DNA from: Neoalteromonas flava
GTDB taxonomy: Bacteria > Pseudomonadota > Gammaproteobacteria > Enterobacterales > Alteromonadaceae
Length of the DNA stretch: 64,000 nt
NCBI RefSeq assembly: GCF_002807685.1
Contig: NZ_PEAX01000003.1
Location: 745,777-809,776 of the forward strand
Direction: 5' to 3'
Shown: positions 46,506 through 56,537 of the stretch, piece by piece
How positions within the stretch are numbered: the first letter of the stretch is position 1
Layout: each line of letters starts with the position of its first letter
Notes under the pieces: generated by a model
Databases searched by the model: none
What the model was told of the DNA's origin: nothing
What the model saw: only the letters and a program-made list of their open reading frames with translations
Translations under genes and position numbers: made by a program

Positions 46506-48587
46506 CTAGATTGCGTACTTAATATTGAAAGACACAAAGTCACGATCAGACAATGGATTGGCAGTACCTGAACCATCCCAGAACGCGTTATATGCAGCGG
46601 TAAATGACCAACGACTTAAGTAGTCGAAAGTAAAGCTTACATTCGCTGACTTAACGTCTTCAGTGAATAAGAATAAAGGATTCGGTGTAGTACCGTTTAC
46701 GTCATGAGAGAACGTTACTCGGGTACGTAAATTAACACCAGAGAACACATTGTTATGGTCAGCTACTGCTAATAAACGATAACCCCATGCGGTTGACGTC
46801 GCGAAATCATTGGTTTCAGGACCGTCGGATAAACCAATATGCAAACCTTCACGATTGTTTACGCTACCATCAGGGAAAGTAGTCGGTTCAAGTGAAGGTG
46901 TACGGGCTGTTCCTGGAGTCTCAAGGCGAATAACATTCGGATCAGGGAAATCTTGAATATTAACCACACCGACTTCACCCAATAAGATAAAGTTATCAGT
47001 ACCAAGAACTGGACCGAAAACATGTGATGCTGTCATCTGCGCTTGGATTGTGTCAGAGAACAACACACCATCAACAACACCGCCTGGTACAACGGTTCTA
47101 CCAGTATTACTATACTGTGAGATACCCGCCAAGTCAGGACGTAAACCAGCCGCAGCCAGCTGCTCAGGCATTGCTGCGTAAAGCAGCTCAACGTCATCCA
47201 TCTGCAACGGCTCATCCTGACGATAAGCAATTTCACCCGCAAGCGCTGTTGTTCCCACGTTCGTATTGAAACTGAAACCATAAAGCTTGATATCTTCAGG
47301 ATAGACAAAGCGCGCTTCTGCGAACGTATTCAGCTCAGTAATATTGAATCGGTTGATTTCTTCAGCCGTAGCTAGGAACGCCAAGTCACGACCAATACCC
47401 GCTTGTGTAAAATCAGACGCAATACCATTAATCAATGGGCGTTGGCTGTGGTAGTTGATGTGGTACAAGCCAAACTCTGTGCCATTTAACTCTTCTGCGA
47501 AGTAACCGATTTTGATCCCGTATTGCCCTTGGTCATCAGCATCGTCATGCGCATTATCGCTCCAACCACGAACACCAACTTTAGTACTGTAAGCCAACAA
47601 AGCACCACTTACATCGGCAGGACTTGCGCCAGCTTTTAACGCGTCACTTAAGCGATTCATTTCAGTCAATAAGTGATCTAAATCGATATCGGGGTTACCC
47701 GTAAAGCCTAATTGAATATTATTTTCCTGACCGCCTTCACCGGCAAAGTCATTAGTCGCGAAGTAACTTCCAGCGACTGGTAATAAGCTTTTCTCCCACT
47801 CATATTGATAGTAAGCAGAAAGGCTTAAGTTCTCGGTTACACCTAAAGACGCGAAAATCATCCCTACCGGAATAAATACTTCTTTAAGTTCTGCACCAGG
47901 CGCTCGTGCACGCGGTACGTCGACAGGGTTGGTAGTATTGATACCGTGCTGAATGAAAGTACTTTCACCCCAGCTCACTACTTGGTCACCAATCCGCAAC
48001 GATAGCGGCATGTCACCGACCCAAAGGTCCGCGTAAGCAAATGCATCGAGTAAACGAATATCCGCACACAATTCGTTGCGTGCTTCTGGATCATCACATA
48101 GGTCGACTTCTTTACCTGTAATTTTGTTTTCCCATGAACGACTGCCATTGAGCAATTCAAAATCATAGAAATAGAAACCACGCGCAAAGAAACCAAAGTC
48201 ACCGTTACGGATGTCTAATTCATGCAAGCCAACAACTTGGGTTGAGAACGCATCGCCTTGGTCAAATGCAAGATTACCTAAGTCGCCGTTCGTGCTGTAT
48301 GAGCCCTCACCACGCGTGTAAGACCAAACATCTGCCGATGGGTAAATCACGTTAGTCGCAGCATTGTATCCGCGCCAATCGAACTGCGGTAGATTGCTCT
48401 TACCAATCAAGTCGCGGTCTCGCTTTTCCGTACGGATGCTCGTTGCTATCGTAAAGTTGGAGTCAAGGCTTATCTCGAAATCTCCGACTTCCCAAGTTTT
48501 TGCATTCACATTACAAGTTCCCGCAACAAGAGCTGCGATTCCAATTGCAAGAGGTGTTTTTTTGAATGCACTAGGCCTGTTTGTCAT
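46506..48587 (-). CDS. DUF1302 family outer-membrane protein
   Basis: 693 residues. A signal peptide (about 1-29, ending C-N-V-N-A-K) is followed by F-E-I-S-L-D-S-N-F-T-I-A-T-S-I-R. A long body of alternating strands rich in aromatic and polar residues ends V-S-F-N-I-K-Y-A-I, a beta-barrel-like C-terminus. The D-Q-V-V-S-W-G-E-S-T-F-I-Q-H-G-I-N segment is typical of DUF1302. It is probably an outer-membrane channel for a hydrophobic compound. It is the first gene of the set, with AGGAG before the ATG; the roughly 150-bp gap upstream should hold the promoter. Confidence 0.9.
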   Translation of the reverse strand: MTNRPSAFKKTPLAIGIAALVAGTCNVNAKTWEVGDFEISLDSNFTIATSIRTEKRDRDLIGKSNLPQFDWRGYNAATNVIYPSADVWSYTRGEGSYSTNGDLGNLAFDQGDAFSTQVVGLHELDIRNGDFGFFARGFYFYDFELLNGSRSWENKITGKEVDLCDDPEARNELCADIRLLDAFAYADLWVGDMPLSLRIGDQVVSWGESTFIQHGINTTNPVDVPRARAPGAELKEVFIPVGMIFASLGVTENLSLSAYYQYEWEKSLLPVAGSYFATNDFAGEGGQENNIQLGFTGNPDIDLDHLLTEMNRLSDALKAGASPADVSGALLAYSTKVGVRGWSDNAHDDADDQGQYGIKIGYFAEELNGTEFGLYHINYHSQRPLINGIASDFTQAGIGRDLAFLATAEEINRFNITELNTFAEARFVYPEDIKLYGFSFNTNVGTTALAGEIAYRQDEPLQMDDVELLYAAMPEQLAAAGLRPDLAGISQYSNTGRTVVPGGVVDGVLFSDTIQAQMTASHVFGPVLGTDNFILLGEVGVVNIQDFPDPNVIRLETPGTARTPSLEPTTFPDGSVNNREGLHIGLSDGPETNDFATSTAWGYRLLAVADHNNVFSGVNLRTRVTFSHDVNGTTPNPLFLFTEDVKSANVSFTFDYLSRWSFTAAYNAFWDGSGTANPLSDRDFVSFNIKYAI

Positions 48588-48740
48588 CGTTTTTATTCTC
48601 CTGAGCCATTAACAAAAGTTAATGGCATTAAGACCGTATGTAGACTAATTAACAAAATGATTACATCATTTGTACGCAATCGCAAGGACAAATCGTACCA
48701 GTTGAAAAACAATTCTTCCGACACCTAAATTTTCGTTTAT

Positions 48741-48995
48741 TTATTGAGCAGCTGTTCGATGCTCATGAGTACTAATTTGAGTGAAACTTACAATCTTGTT
48801 TTGTTCAGTAGTTACCAACTTAAATCGCGCGTGGATACCCTTAGGCCCCACGAAAGGACGAAGGTTTTTGGTCGGCAACTGAACCCGCAAACCGGTTGTC
48901 GTTGTCACCACCACTGTATTACTTCCTTGCATATATAGCCGTTCGCATTCAGCGTAAGAAACACAGATTGATATTTCATATTCATTGTAGCTCAT
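48741..48995 (-). CDS. DUF2835 family small protein
   Basis: 84 residues from ATG 48995; an earlier TTG at 49004 overlaps the pepN stop and is less likely. The family pattern is seen in I-S-Y/C-V-S-Y-A-E, V-V-V-T-T-T-T-G-L-R-V-Q-L-P, N-L-R-P-F-V and G-I-H-A-R-F-K-L. The role is unknown. It follows pepN directly in Alteromonadales and Vibrionales, as here, and translation is probably coupled. Confidence 0.85.
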   Translation of the reverse strand: MSYNEYEISICVSYAECERLYMQGSNTVVVTTTTGLRVQLPTKNLRPFVGPKGIHARFKLVTTEQNKIVSFTQISTHEHRTAAQ

Positions 48996-49000
48996 GGTCT

Positions 49001-51553
49001 TCAACTCGCGAGGCTTTTACTCACTTTCTCAAACACATCAGGACTAATTTGTGGATTGCTGGCTAATCGCTGTAGTTGGGCCTTAATCAGGTTTTGACGT
49101 TGTCCATCAAACTTTTTCCAACTCAACAATGGAGTAACTATACGTGCAGCAACCTGAGCATTGACTTGGTCTATTTCCAATAAATGGTCAACCAAGAATT
49201 TATATCCGCTCCCGTCAGATGCGTGTAAACAGGGTGTGTTATAAAACGCAAAACTTCCTAATATTGCGCGAATGCGATTGGGGTTACGAATGGAGTATTG
49301 CTTATGCGCCATGAGTAATTGCATTCGCGCCAAGATATCAGGGCGCTGGCAAGTCGCGTGCAGCGCAAACCACTTATCCAGCACCAATGGGTCCTTTTGC
49401 CAGCGTTGTTCAAAATCAGCCATCAACGACTCAAATACATCTAGGTTGAAAATTTGAGCGCTTTGTAGCGCAGTCAAGGTGTCTGTCATATTGTCCGATT
49501 GCGCATATAAATCGCGAATTGTATCGACAGAAATCTCGGTTGCAGCACCTAAACGAAGCACCGAGTTTAAACACCGTCGCTGCATTATATTTTCAGCGTC
49601 ATACCTGTAATTTTTGCGCGGCAGAAGCTGGCTTAAAACCTCTTTCAGTGCTGGCAAACACGCACTCGCAATGCTGCTTTTTACCGTATTATAAGCCGGT
49701 ACTAATTGATCGAAATCGACGTAGTTAAGATCAGCAACAATCGACTCTAAACTAGGCACAGCTAATACTTCGCTCAACAACTCTAAGTCTGATAGGTTTT
49801 GTTGAGTAAACTCGGCGAATATTTTTGCGGTGTCATCTGACGCCCGCCCGCCCTGCTCTGCGCAGCGGATTACACTGCGGATGAACAATCGTTGACTCGC
49901 ATCCCAACGATCAAATGGATGGGACGCTGACTGCATAATCCTCGCGAGTTCTTGATTACTGAAATCAACATCAACTTTTATTGGTGCACGAAAACCACAG
50001 TTGAGTATTACAGTGTCAGATTCTTCGGTACTCAAAGAAATATCGACACTATCACTATCAAGCCAAACAATACGCTCACCGCTAGCTTCAACATCCGCAT
50101 TTGCACTTAAATGTTCAATTGAAAGGGGGATCAATAATGCTTTTTTGTGCTCTTGATCTGCAGTAGCAGGCGTATGTTGACTAATGCGCAGCGTTTTCTC
50201 ATCCATACGTTGCATCGAAACAACAGGAGTACCCGATTGCTCATACCAACGTTTAAACAAGGTCAGGTCAACACTGTTTGCGTCTTGCATTGCGTTGACA
50301 AAATCGTCACAGGTTACTGCCTGCCCATCATGTCGAGCAAAATAAAGCTTCATACCTTTTTTGAACCCTGCTTCACCCAACAGCGTCCATAGCATGCGAA
50401 TGACCTCAGCGCCTTTGTCGTAAACCGTCACCGTATAAAAATTATTCATCTCGATGACTTCTTGTGGCCGAATGGGATGACTCATTGGGCTCGCATCTTC
50501 TGCAAACTGATGCTCACGCATTACCTTAACCTGCTTGATACGCGTGGATAGCGAGGCATTGAAGGTTTCACTAAACAATTGATCGCGAAATACGGTCAAC
50601 CCCTCTTTTAAGGATAATTGGAACCAATCACGACACGTTACCCGATTACCTGTCCAATTATGAAAATATTCATGTGCAATCACCGACTCGATATTAAAGT
50701 AATCATCGTCAGTAGCTGACGCTTCATCGGCTAACACATATTTACTATTGAATATATTTAGGCCTTTATTTTCCATAGCGCCCATATTGAAGAAATCAAC
50801 CGCAACGACCATATAAACATCAAGGTCATACTCTAAATCAAAGGTGTCTTCGTCCCATCGCATTGCACGTTTTAGCGACTCAACAGCATGGCCGCCGCGT
50901 GTCGCATTATGCTTATCCAGGTAAAGCTCAATCGCGACGTTACGTCCACTACGGGTGGTGAAATTGTCTGCCACACACGCTAAATCACCGGCAACTAAAG
51001 CAAACAAATAACAGGGTTTAGGAAATGGGTCTTGCCAAGTGACCCAATGTGAACCATCGGTATTTTCACCGTACGCAATTTTATTGCCGTTGGCTAACAA
51101 TTGGGGGAACTTAGCTTTGTCTGCAGTTAAGGTCACCTCATAGGTCGACAACACATCCGGCCGATCCATGAAATATGTGATTTTGCGAAATCCCTCAGCC
51201 TCACATTGAGTGCAAAAGGTTCCATTGGAGAGATATAACCCTTCTAGCGCTGTATTTTGACTTGGGTTGCACTGGGTAGTAACGACTAGGTCGAATACGT
51301 CTGGCACATCATCAACAACAAGCTGTGCGTCAGTCTGCGAATATTTCTTCCAGTCCTCACCATCTAGCTCCAACGCCAATAATTCTAGTCCTTCACCGTC
51401 TAATTGCAGCGATGGCGCCTGCACATCCAGACGCTTAACACGGAGCTTAGAAACAACTAGGGTATTACTTTCGTGCAGCTGGATATCAAGCTTTACGGTT
51501 TCAACTGAGAACGCCGGAGCGACATAATCGGATAGTCGTTTAGCTTTTTTCAT
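49001..51553 (-). CDS. pepN: PepN, aminopeptidase N (M1 metallopeptidase)
   Basis: A broad zinc aminopeptidase of the cytoplasm. 850 residues (E. coli 870). The motifs are G-A-M-E-N-K-G-L-N exopeptidase signature, H-E-Y-F-H zinc site at about 294-298, N-W-T-G-N-R-V-T-C-R-D-W-F-Q-L-S-L-K-E-G-L-T-V-F with the third zinc ligand Glu. The C-terminal helical domain is complete. The DUF2835 gene follows with overlapping start and stop. Confidence 0.95.
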   Translation of the reverse strand: MKKAKRLSDYVAPAFSVETVKLDIQLHESNTLVVSKLRVKRLDVQAPSLQLDGEGLELLALELDGEDWKKYSQTDAQLVVDDVPDVFDLVVTTQCNPSQNTALEGLYLSNGTFCTQCEAEGFRKITYFMDRPDVLSTYEVTLTADKAKFPQLLANGNKIAYGENTDGSHWVTWQDPFPKPCYLFALVAGDLACVADNFTTRSGRNVAIELYLDKHNATRGGHAVESLKRAMRWDEDTFDLEYDLDVYMVVAVDFFNMGAMENKGLNIFNSKYVLADEASATDDDYFNIESVIAHEYFHNWTGNRVTCRDWFQLSLKEGLTVFRDQLFSETFNASLSTRIKQVKVMREHQFAEDASPMSHPIRPQEVIEMNNFYTVTVYDKGAEVIRMLWTLLGEAGFKKGMKLYFARHDGQAVTCDDFVNAMQDANSVDLTLFKRWYEQSGTPVVSMQRMDEKTLRISQHTPATADQEHKKALLIPLSIEHLSANADVEASGERIVWLDSDSVDISLSTEESDTVILNCGFRAPIKVDVDFSNQELARIMQSASHPFDRWDASQRLFIRSVIRCAEQGGRASDDTAKIFAEFTQQNLSDLELLSEVLAVPSLESIVADLNYVDFDQLVPAYNTVKSSIASACLPALKEVLSQLLPRKNYRYDAENIMQRRCLNSVLRLGAATEISVDTIRDLYAQSDNMTDTLTALQSAQIFNLDVFESLMADFEQRWQKDPLVLDKWFALHATCQRPDILARMQLLMAHKQYSIRNPNRIRAILGSFAFYNTPCLHASDGSGYKFLVDHLLEIDQVNAQVAARIVTPLLSWKKFDGQRQNLIKAQLQRLASNPQISPDVFEKVSKSLAS

Positions 51554-51560
51554 AGCACAA

Positions 51561-53042
51561 TCACTTTGATTCTTGGGGTGAAATATGACCTTCTAAGTTC
51601 GGTGGTGTTATGCGCAGTATTTTAATACCCAGGTAAGCGTATATTACCGCTAATATAGGGCTTAACCAGTTAAAAAACGCATAAGCAAAATAGGTAAACG
51701 GATGCACACCAAGGACTCCGTGCATATATGCACCGCAAGTGTTCCAAGGGATGAGAGCTGAAGTGATAGTTCCACCGTCTTCCAAGCTCCGCGACAAATT
51801 CAGCTGATTTAGACCGCGTGATTCAAATTCTTCTTTGAACATTCGTCCTGGCATTACGATCGCCATGTATTGGTCTGCAGTCACCAAATTTGTGCCGATA
51901 CAAGTTAAAATAGTGCGCGAAACCATATCTCCAGCCGACTTGGCGCCCTTTAATATGGTGCTGACTACACGCTTAAGTAAGCCGATTTTATCTAACACCG
52001 CACCAAATGACATTGCACAGATGATTAACCAAATCGTATTTAGCATACTCTCCATACCACCACGACTGAGCAAATCATTTAAGTTGGCGTCTGGAGTACT
52101 AAAGCTCACACCGCCAAACAATGCAGTCCACACGACGGTAACATTGCCTAACCAACCCTGAAAATCACTGGTATTCATCGACGCAACGACATCAGTTTGG
52201 AATATTAATGCCCAAATACCGCCTAACAGCGCCCCTATGGAGACTGCTGGGAACGCAGGTACCTTTTTAATTGCCAACGCCAATAAAACAAATAACGGTA
52301 CCAATAAGTGCCAGCCAAGCTTGAACTCGCCCTGCAATAGCGTTTGCATTTCTTTTATACGGGCAGATGACGCTTCCAAATCTTGATTGAAACCCAAGAT
52401 AAGGAAAAACACCAAGGCTAAGCCAAAACTAGGAATAGTCGTCCATAGCATGTAACGGATATGTTCAAAGAGTTGCGTACCAGCAACAGCCGGAGCCAAA
52501 TTCGTGGTTTCACTCAGCGGTGATATTTTGTCTCCAAAATAAGCCCCTGAGATAACCGCCCCAGCGGTAATTGCAGCAGACATTTCCATACCGGCTGCGA
52601 CGCCCATCAACGCAACCCCCACTGTCGCTGCGGTAGTCCATGAACTACCAATACTCATGGCGACAACGGCACAAATGACGCACGTAGCGACATAAAAAAT
52701 AGCCGGATTCAGCAGCTCTAGACCAAAGTAAATTAACGTCGGAACAGTGCCAGCAAGCATCCAAGTACCAATCAGTGATCCAACTGCAAGCAAGATCAAG
52801 CAGGCACCTAGTGCCATTGATATCCCTTTGATAATGCCGTTTTCAATGGCTTGCCAGGTATAGCCATTCTTTAGACCGATAATGGCAGCGATACCGGTAG
52901 CGATTAGCAATGCTATCTGATTGGGGCCATATGATGAGCCATCGCCAAAAATGTAAACTGCTCCGCCCATCATGATGATCAAGACAATAACGGGGATCAA
53001 CGCATCTAGCATAGAAGGTTGTTTTATTTGTGTTTCGGACAT
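51561..53042 (-). CDS. nhaC: NhaC-family Na+/H+ antiporter
   Basis: 493 residues with 11-12 hydrophobic helices. NhaC features are G-S-L-I-G-T-W-M-L-A-G-T-V-P-T-L-I-Y and A-G-A-V-I-S-G-A-Y-F-G-D-K-I-S-P-L-S-E-T-T-N-L-A-P. C-I-G-T-N-L-V-T-A-D-Q-Y and T-S-A-L-I-P-W-N-T-C-G-A-Y also fit. NhaC proteins exchange Na+ for H+, and some exchange malate/lactate. A Na+-dependent symporter gene lies 9 bp upstream, a sensible pairing for a marine cell running Na+-coupled uptake. Confidence 0.88.
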   Translation of the reverse strand: MSETQIKQPSMLDALIPVIVLIIMMGGAVYIFGDGSSYGPNQIALLIATGIAAIIGLKNGYTWQAIENGIIKGISMALGACLILLAVGSLIGTWMLAGTVPTLIYFGLELLNPAIFYVATCVICAVVAMSIGSSWTTAATVGVALMGVAAGMEMSAAITAGAVISGAYFGDKISPLSETTNLAPAVAGTQLFEHIRYMLWTTIPSFGLALVFFLILGFNQDLEASSARIKEMQTLLQGEFKLGWHLLVPLFVLLALAIKKVPAFPAVSIGALLGGIWALIFQTDVVASMNTSDFQGWLGNVTVVWTALFGGVSFSTPDANLNDLLSRGGMESMLNTIWLIICAMSFGAVLDKIGLLKRVVSTILKGAKSAGDMVSRTILTCIGTNLVTADQYMAIVMPGRMFKEEFESRGLNQLNLSRSLEDGGTITSALIPWNTCGAYMHGVLGVHPFTYFAYAFFNWLSPILAVIYAYLGIKILRITPPNLEGHISPQESK

Positions 53043-53051
53043 TGGCTTTTC

Positions 53052-54386
53052 CTACAGCACTGAACGGATGAACATAAAGAAAATAACAACCGGGCAAATG
53101 AATTTCACGTACACCGGCCAAATCTTCCAAAACAAGGTTTTTTCAATTTCTGGCGACCCTTGCTGTAATTCCTGTAATAAACCATTTCTATTCCATACCC
53201 AGCCAGCAAATATGCACAGAACCATACCTAATAACGGTTGGCTATACTGGGTTGTCGCAGTAATCACTAAACCAAAAAGAGAGGAAAAGTTAAAAATTAT
53301 CAATGTACTTAACGCAAAAATAATCAATGCAAGGATCCACACAGCGCGCGAACGCGGCACTTGACGGTTTTCAACCATGTAGGCTACTGGTACTTCAAGC
53401 ATTGATATTGAGGATGTTACGGAAGCAATTACCATCAACGCAAAGAATGCAAAAGCGATAAATGGTCCTACGGTTTCTATTGACGCGAATAAGGCGGGCA
53501 ACACAGTGAAAATAAGCTGGTCTTCACCAATCAACGCCCCAGATTCAGAAAAAATTTGCACACCATTATTCAACGCTACATACATAGCAGGAATGATTAG
53601 CATACCGGCCAAAATTGCGACACCAATATCCACAAGAGCGACGGATGCACCTAGTGTGGGTAAATTTTCTTTGCTACTGACATAGGATCCATAAACCAGC
53701 ATTGTTCCAACCCCCAGTGACATACTAAAAAATGCCTGGCCCATTGCGCTGATGAGAAGATCAGGGTTGAACACTTTGCTAAAGTCTGGGACCAAGTATG
53801 CCTTCCAACCTTCTACTGCACCGTCTTGGGTGCTGACGTAGACGATTAGCATTAGGATGATTAGGATTAATGTTGGCATTAACCGCACAGACCAGCGCTC
53901 AATGCCTTGCTTCACACCACCGTTAACAATGAACGCAGTCAGACCAAAAAACAGTGCACAGAACAACAAATTACGCTCAAGTGAGAAACCGATCATCCAC
54001 TCGGCCACATCAACTGCGCCGATATAGCGCACCATGGCTTCTAGGAAATAGGCAATCATCCAGCCACCAACAATAGCGTAAAAGGCAAGTATAAGCGATA
54101 CGGTTACACAGCCCCACAATCCGACTGCACGTCCTAAATTATTGCCGGATATTTTACCCAGAGCGTCTACCATATTAGAACGTTTGGCGCGGCCGATGAC
54201 TAACTCCGCCATTAACACTGGATAGGCTAAAACAAAGGCTAAAAGCAAGTAAACCAATACAAATGCAGCACCACCATTTTCGGCAACTTGATTGGGGAAG
54301 CCCCAGATATTACCTAATCCAACAGCTGAACCGGCAGCGGCTAAAATAAAGCCAAAGCGAGATGAGAATTCTCCGCGAGCACTCAT
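53052..54386 (-). CDS. Sodium-dependent transporter (NSS/SNF family)
   Basis: 444 residues and 11-12 membrane helices. The NSS signature G-S-A-V-G-L-G-N-I-W-G-F-P-N-Q-V-A-E-N-G-G holds the first Na+ and substrate site. G-Q-A-F-F-S-M-S-L-G-V-G-T-M and S-S-I-S-M-L-E-V also fit. The family takes up amino acids or related compounds with Na+; the substrate cannot be read. AGAGGA sits 6 nt before the ATG. Confidence 0.88.
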   Translation of the reverse strand: MSARGEFSSRFGFILAAAGSAVGLGNIWGFPNQVAENGGAAFVLVYLLLAFVLAYPVLMAELVIGRAKRSNMVDALGKISGNNLGRAVGLWGCVTVSLILAFYAIVGGWMIAYFLEAMVRYIGAVDVAEWMIGFSLERNLLFCALFFGLTAFIVNGGVKQGIERWSVRLMPTLILIILMLIVYVSTQDGAVEGWKAYLVPDFSKVFNPDLLISAMGQAFFSMSLGVGTMLVYGSYVSSKENLPTLGASVALVDIGVAILAGMLIIPAMYVALNNGVQIFSESGALIGEDQLIFTVLPALFASIETVGPFIAFAFFALMVIASVTSSISMLEVPVAYMVENRQVPRSRAVWILALIIFALSTLIIFNFSSLFGLVITATTQYSQPLLGMVLCIFAGWVWNRNGLLQELQQGSPEIEKTLFWKIWPVYVKFICPVVIFFMFIRSVL

Positions 54387-54433
54387 GCATATTCCTCTTA
54401 GTTATTATTGTGTTATGCATTCGCCTAAAGACG

Positions 54434-54460
54434 AGAAAACGGGCTTTTAAAAAGCCCGTC
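54434..54460 (-). terminator. Terminator after prc
   Basis: ACGGGCTTTT / AAAAGCCCGT hairpin followed by UUUUC in the minus-strand transcript, about 40 nt after the prc stop. Confidence 0.8.
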
Positions 54461-54499
54461 AAAGTGTGAAACATATCATTATTAGCGACAATTGTAGAA

Positions 54500-56536
54500 T
54501 TAATTTGTGCGAATTGCGTAACGGCCAGTTTCAATCATATCAACAGTGATATTAGCCGCTTCCAATAAGAACGGGTCTTCGAATTCTAAATCGTCTGGTA
54601 CATCATCTAACTTAGCCACGGGCTCCAGTCCCATGCGCACCAAACGCTCATTCGTTCTTTGTAAACGCTTTTCATCAGCTTCTCGTTTCTTGGCTAAACG
54701 CTCAGACTCAACAAGGCTGACAAATTTTTCATCTTTATGTGCTTTGTATTCTGCAATGTCTTCATACAAATACTGGAACTCGGGCTCCTGCATCACACGC
54801 TTTTGATGCTTGGCAGTCAATACATCAAGCGCCTGCTGACTGTCACCGAATGTCATATAATTTGCGCGACCAATACTATCCCAAGGCAGCGCATTCTCTT
54901 CCTGACTTTCTCCCCACTCTTCAGGTTCTACCGCGCTCGGGTAGGCAATATCCGGCACCACACCTTTATGCTGAGTACTGCCACCATTGATACGGTAAAA
55001 TTTCGCAATGGTAAATTGCACACTGCCCAATGGGTTGTCGTACAGGTCATACACGCGACCGAGCGGACGATGCTGTTGAACTGTACCTTTGCCGAATGTT
55101 TGCTCTCCAATGATCAACGCTCTATTGTAGTCCTGCATTGCGGCGGCAAAAATCTCTGACGCAGAAGCACTGTAACGATCGACAAGCACAGTCAATGGGC
55201 CATCGTAATAAACTTTTCCGTCAGTATCTTTGTCGACTTTAACGCGTCCCTCACCATAACGTATTTGCACGACTGGACCTTTTTCAATAAATAATCCGGT
55301 CAGTAATATCGCTTCAGGCAAAGAACCCCCGCCGTTACCACGCAAATCGATGATCATGGCTTTTACGTCCTGCTCAGTAAGCTCATCAATTTCGCGCTTA
55401 ACATCCTCATGCAGCGCATTGTAGAACGATGGAATTTCAATAACGCCGACTTTCTCACCTTGATTTGGGCCAGTTTCAGGAATGATCACTTTTGACTTAG
55501 CTTCGCGATCTTCCAGTTTAATTTTGTCGCGCACCAGAGCGATAGACTCTAACGCTTTACTGTCACCACTACCTTTCATGACCTGAAGGCGCACAGTGCT
55601 GCCTTTAGGCCCTTTGATCAGGTCGACCACTTCGTCTAAACGCCAACCTATGACGTCAACAAATGGCTCGTCGTCTTGACCAACAGCGACAATTTTATCT
55701 TCCGGTTTGAGTTTGTTCGATGAATCTGCTGGACCGCCAGCCACAATGCTTTTAATAACGGTATAGTCATCTTCACTCTGTAACACCGCCCCAATGCCCT
55801 CAAACGATAGATTCATATCCATCTGGAAACGCTCGGCATTGCGGGGTGATAAATAACTCGTATGTGCTTCGATACTGCGCGCAAACGAGTTCATAACAGT
55901 TTGGAACACATCTTCGCTAGTGGTTTGCTGAAGACGCTTGATTGCCCGAGTGTAGCGCTTCTCAAGTAGCTCTTTGATTTCCTCAGGGTTCTTTTCCGCT
56001 AATTTCAAGTTTAACGCATCATACTTGACCCGCTGACGCCACAATTCATTGATTTCAGCTTCTGTAACTGGCCAATCAGCTTCATCTCGACGATAGTGGA
56101 ATTGATCACCCGCCACAGTAAAGTCAAACGGTTTATCAAGCAGAGTTAACGCATATTGAAAGCGTTCAATTCGGCGTTCCAGACTAAATGCATACATTTC
56201 GTAAGCAACATTTAGGTCACCAAGTTTAATTGCTTCGTCGAATTGAGTTCTATGTGCAGCAAACTTATCCACGTCTTGCTGCAACAGTATGTTCCTGTTG
56301 TTATCCAAGATCCGTAAAAATCGTGAAAAAATCTTTTCTGATAATGCATCGTCTAACACTACTTCCGAGTAATGAGCACGGGTAAACATTCGAGACACTC
56401 GCTTAGCTGCGGCCTCATGTTGTGACTCTTGTTGTAAAACTGGAAGTGAATCAACTGTCTCCGTAGTCGGCGCAGCGCTAACAAACGCGACTGCAACAAA
56501 CGAAGATAACAGGGATAGACGGAGCATTTTTTTCAT
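54500..56536 (-). CDS. prc: Prc, tail-specific periplasmic protease (S41)
   Basis: 678 residues from ATG 56536 (E. coli 682). GAGG lies 7 nt upstream, and a signal peptide follows (M-K-K-M-L-R-L-S, cleaved after S-A-A). The longer frame up to 56623 runs into proQ and is rejected. A PDZ domain (about 230-320; I-V-A-G-G-P-A-D, G-E/P-E-D-K-I-V-A-V-G-Q) precedes the S41 protease core, with catalytic Ser in R-Y-S-A-S-A-S-E-I and Lys in T-F-G-K-G-T-V-Q. It starts 2 bp after proQ ends, as in E. coli. Confidence 0.94.
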   Translation of the reverse strand: MKKMLRLSLLSSFVAVAFVSAAPTTETVDSLPVLQQESQHEAAAKRVSRMFTRAHYSEVVLDDALSEKIFSRFLRILDNNRNILLQQDVDKFAAHRTQFDEAIKLGDLNVAYEMYAFSLERRIERFQYALTLLDKPFDFTVAGDQFHYRRDEADWPVTEAEINELWRQRVKYDALNLKLAEKNPEEIKELLEKRYTRAIKRLQQTTSEDVFQTVMNSFARSIEAHTSYLSPRNAERFQMDMNLSFEGIGAVLQSEDDYTVIKSIVAGGPADSSNKLKPEDKIVAVGQDDEPFVDVIGWRLDEVVDLIKGPKGSTVRLQVMKGSGDSKALESIALVRDKIKLEDREAKSKVIIPETGPNQGEKVGVIEIPSFYNALHEDVKREIDELTEQDVKAMIIDLRGNGGGSLPEAILLTGLFIEKGPVVQIRYGEGRVKVDKDTDGKVYYDGPLTVLVDRYSASASEIFAAAMQDYNRALIIGEQTFGKGTVQQHRPLGRVYDLYDNPLGSVQFTIAKFYRINGGSTQHKGVVPDIAYPSAVEPEEWGESQEENALPWDSIGRANYMTFGDSQQALDVLTAKHQKRVMQEPEFQYLYEDIAEYKAHKDEKFVSLVESERLAKKREADEKRLQRTNERLVRMGLEPVAKLDDVPDDLEFEDPFLLEAANITVDMIETGRYAIRTN

Positions 56537-56537
56537 A

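Noticed and set aside
52972-53364. 130-codon plus-strand frame across the nhaC/NSS junction
   Set aside because: It covers the ends of two well-supported minus-strand genes and has no motif or start signal.
54737-55159. 140-codon plus-strand frame antisense to prc
   Set aside because: It lies fully inside the conserved protease gene and its translation resembles no protein.
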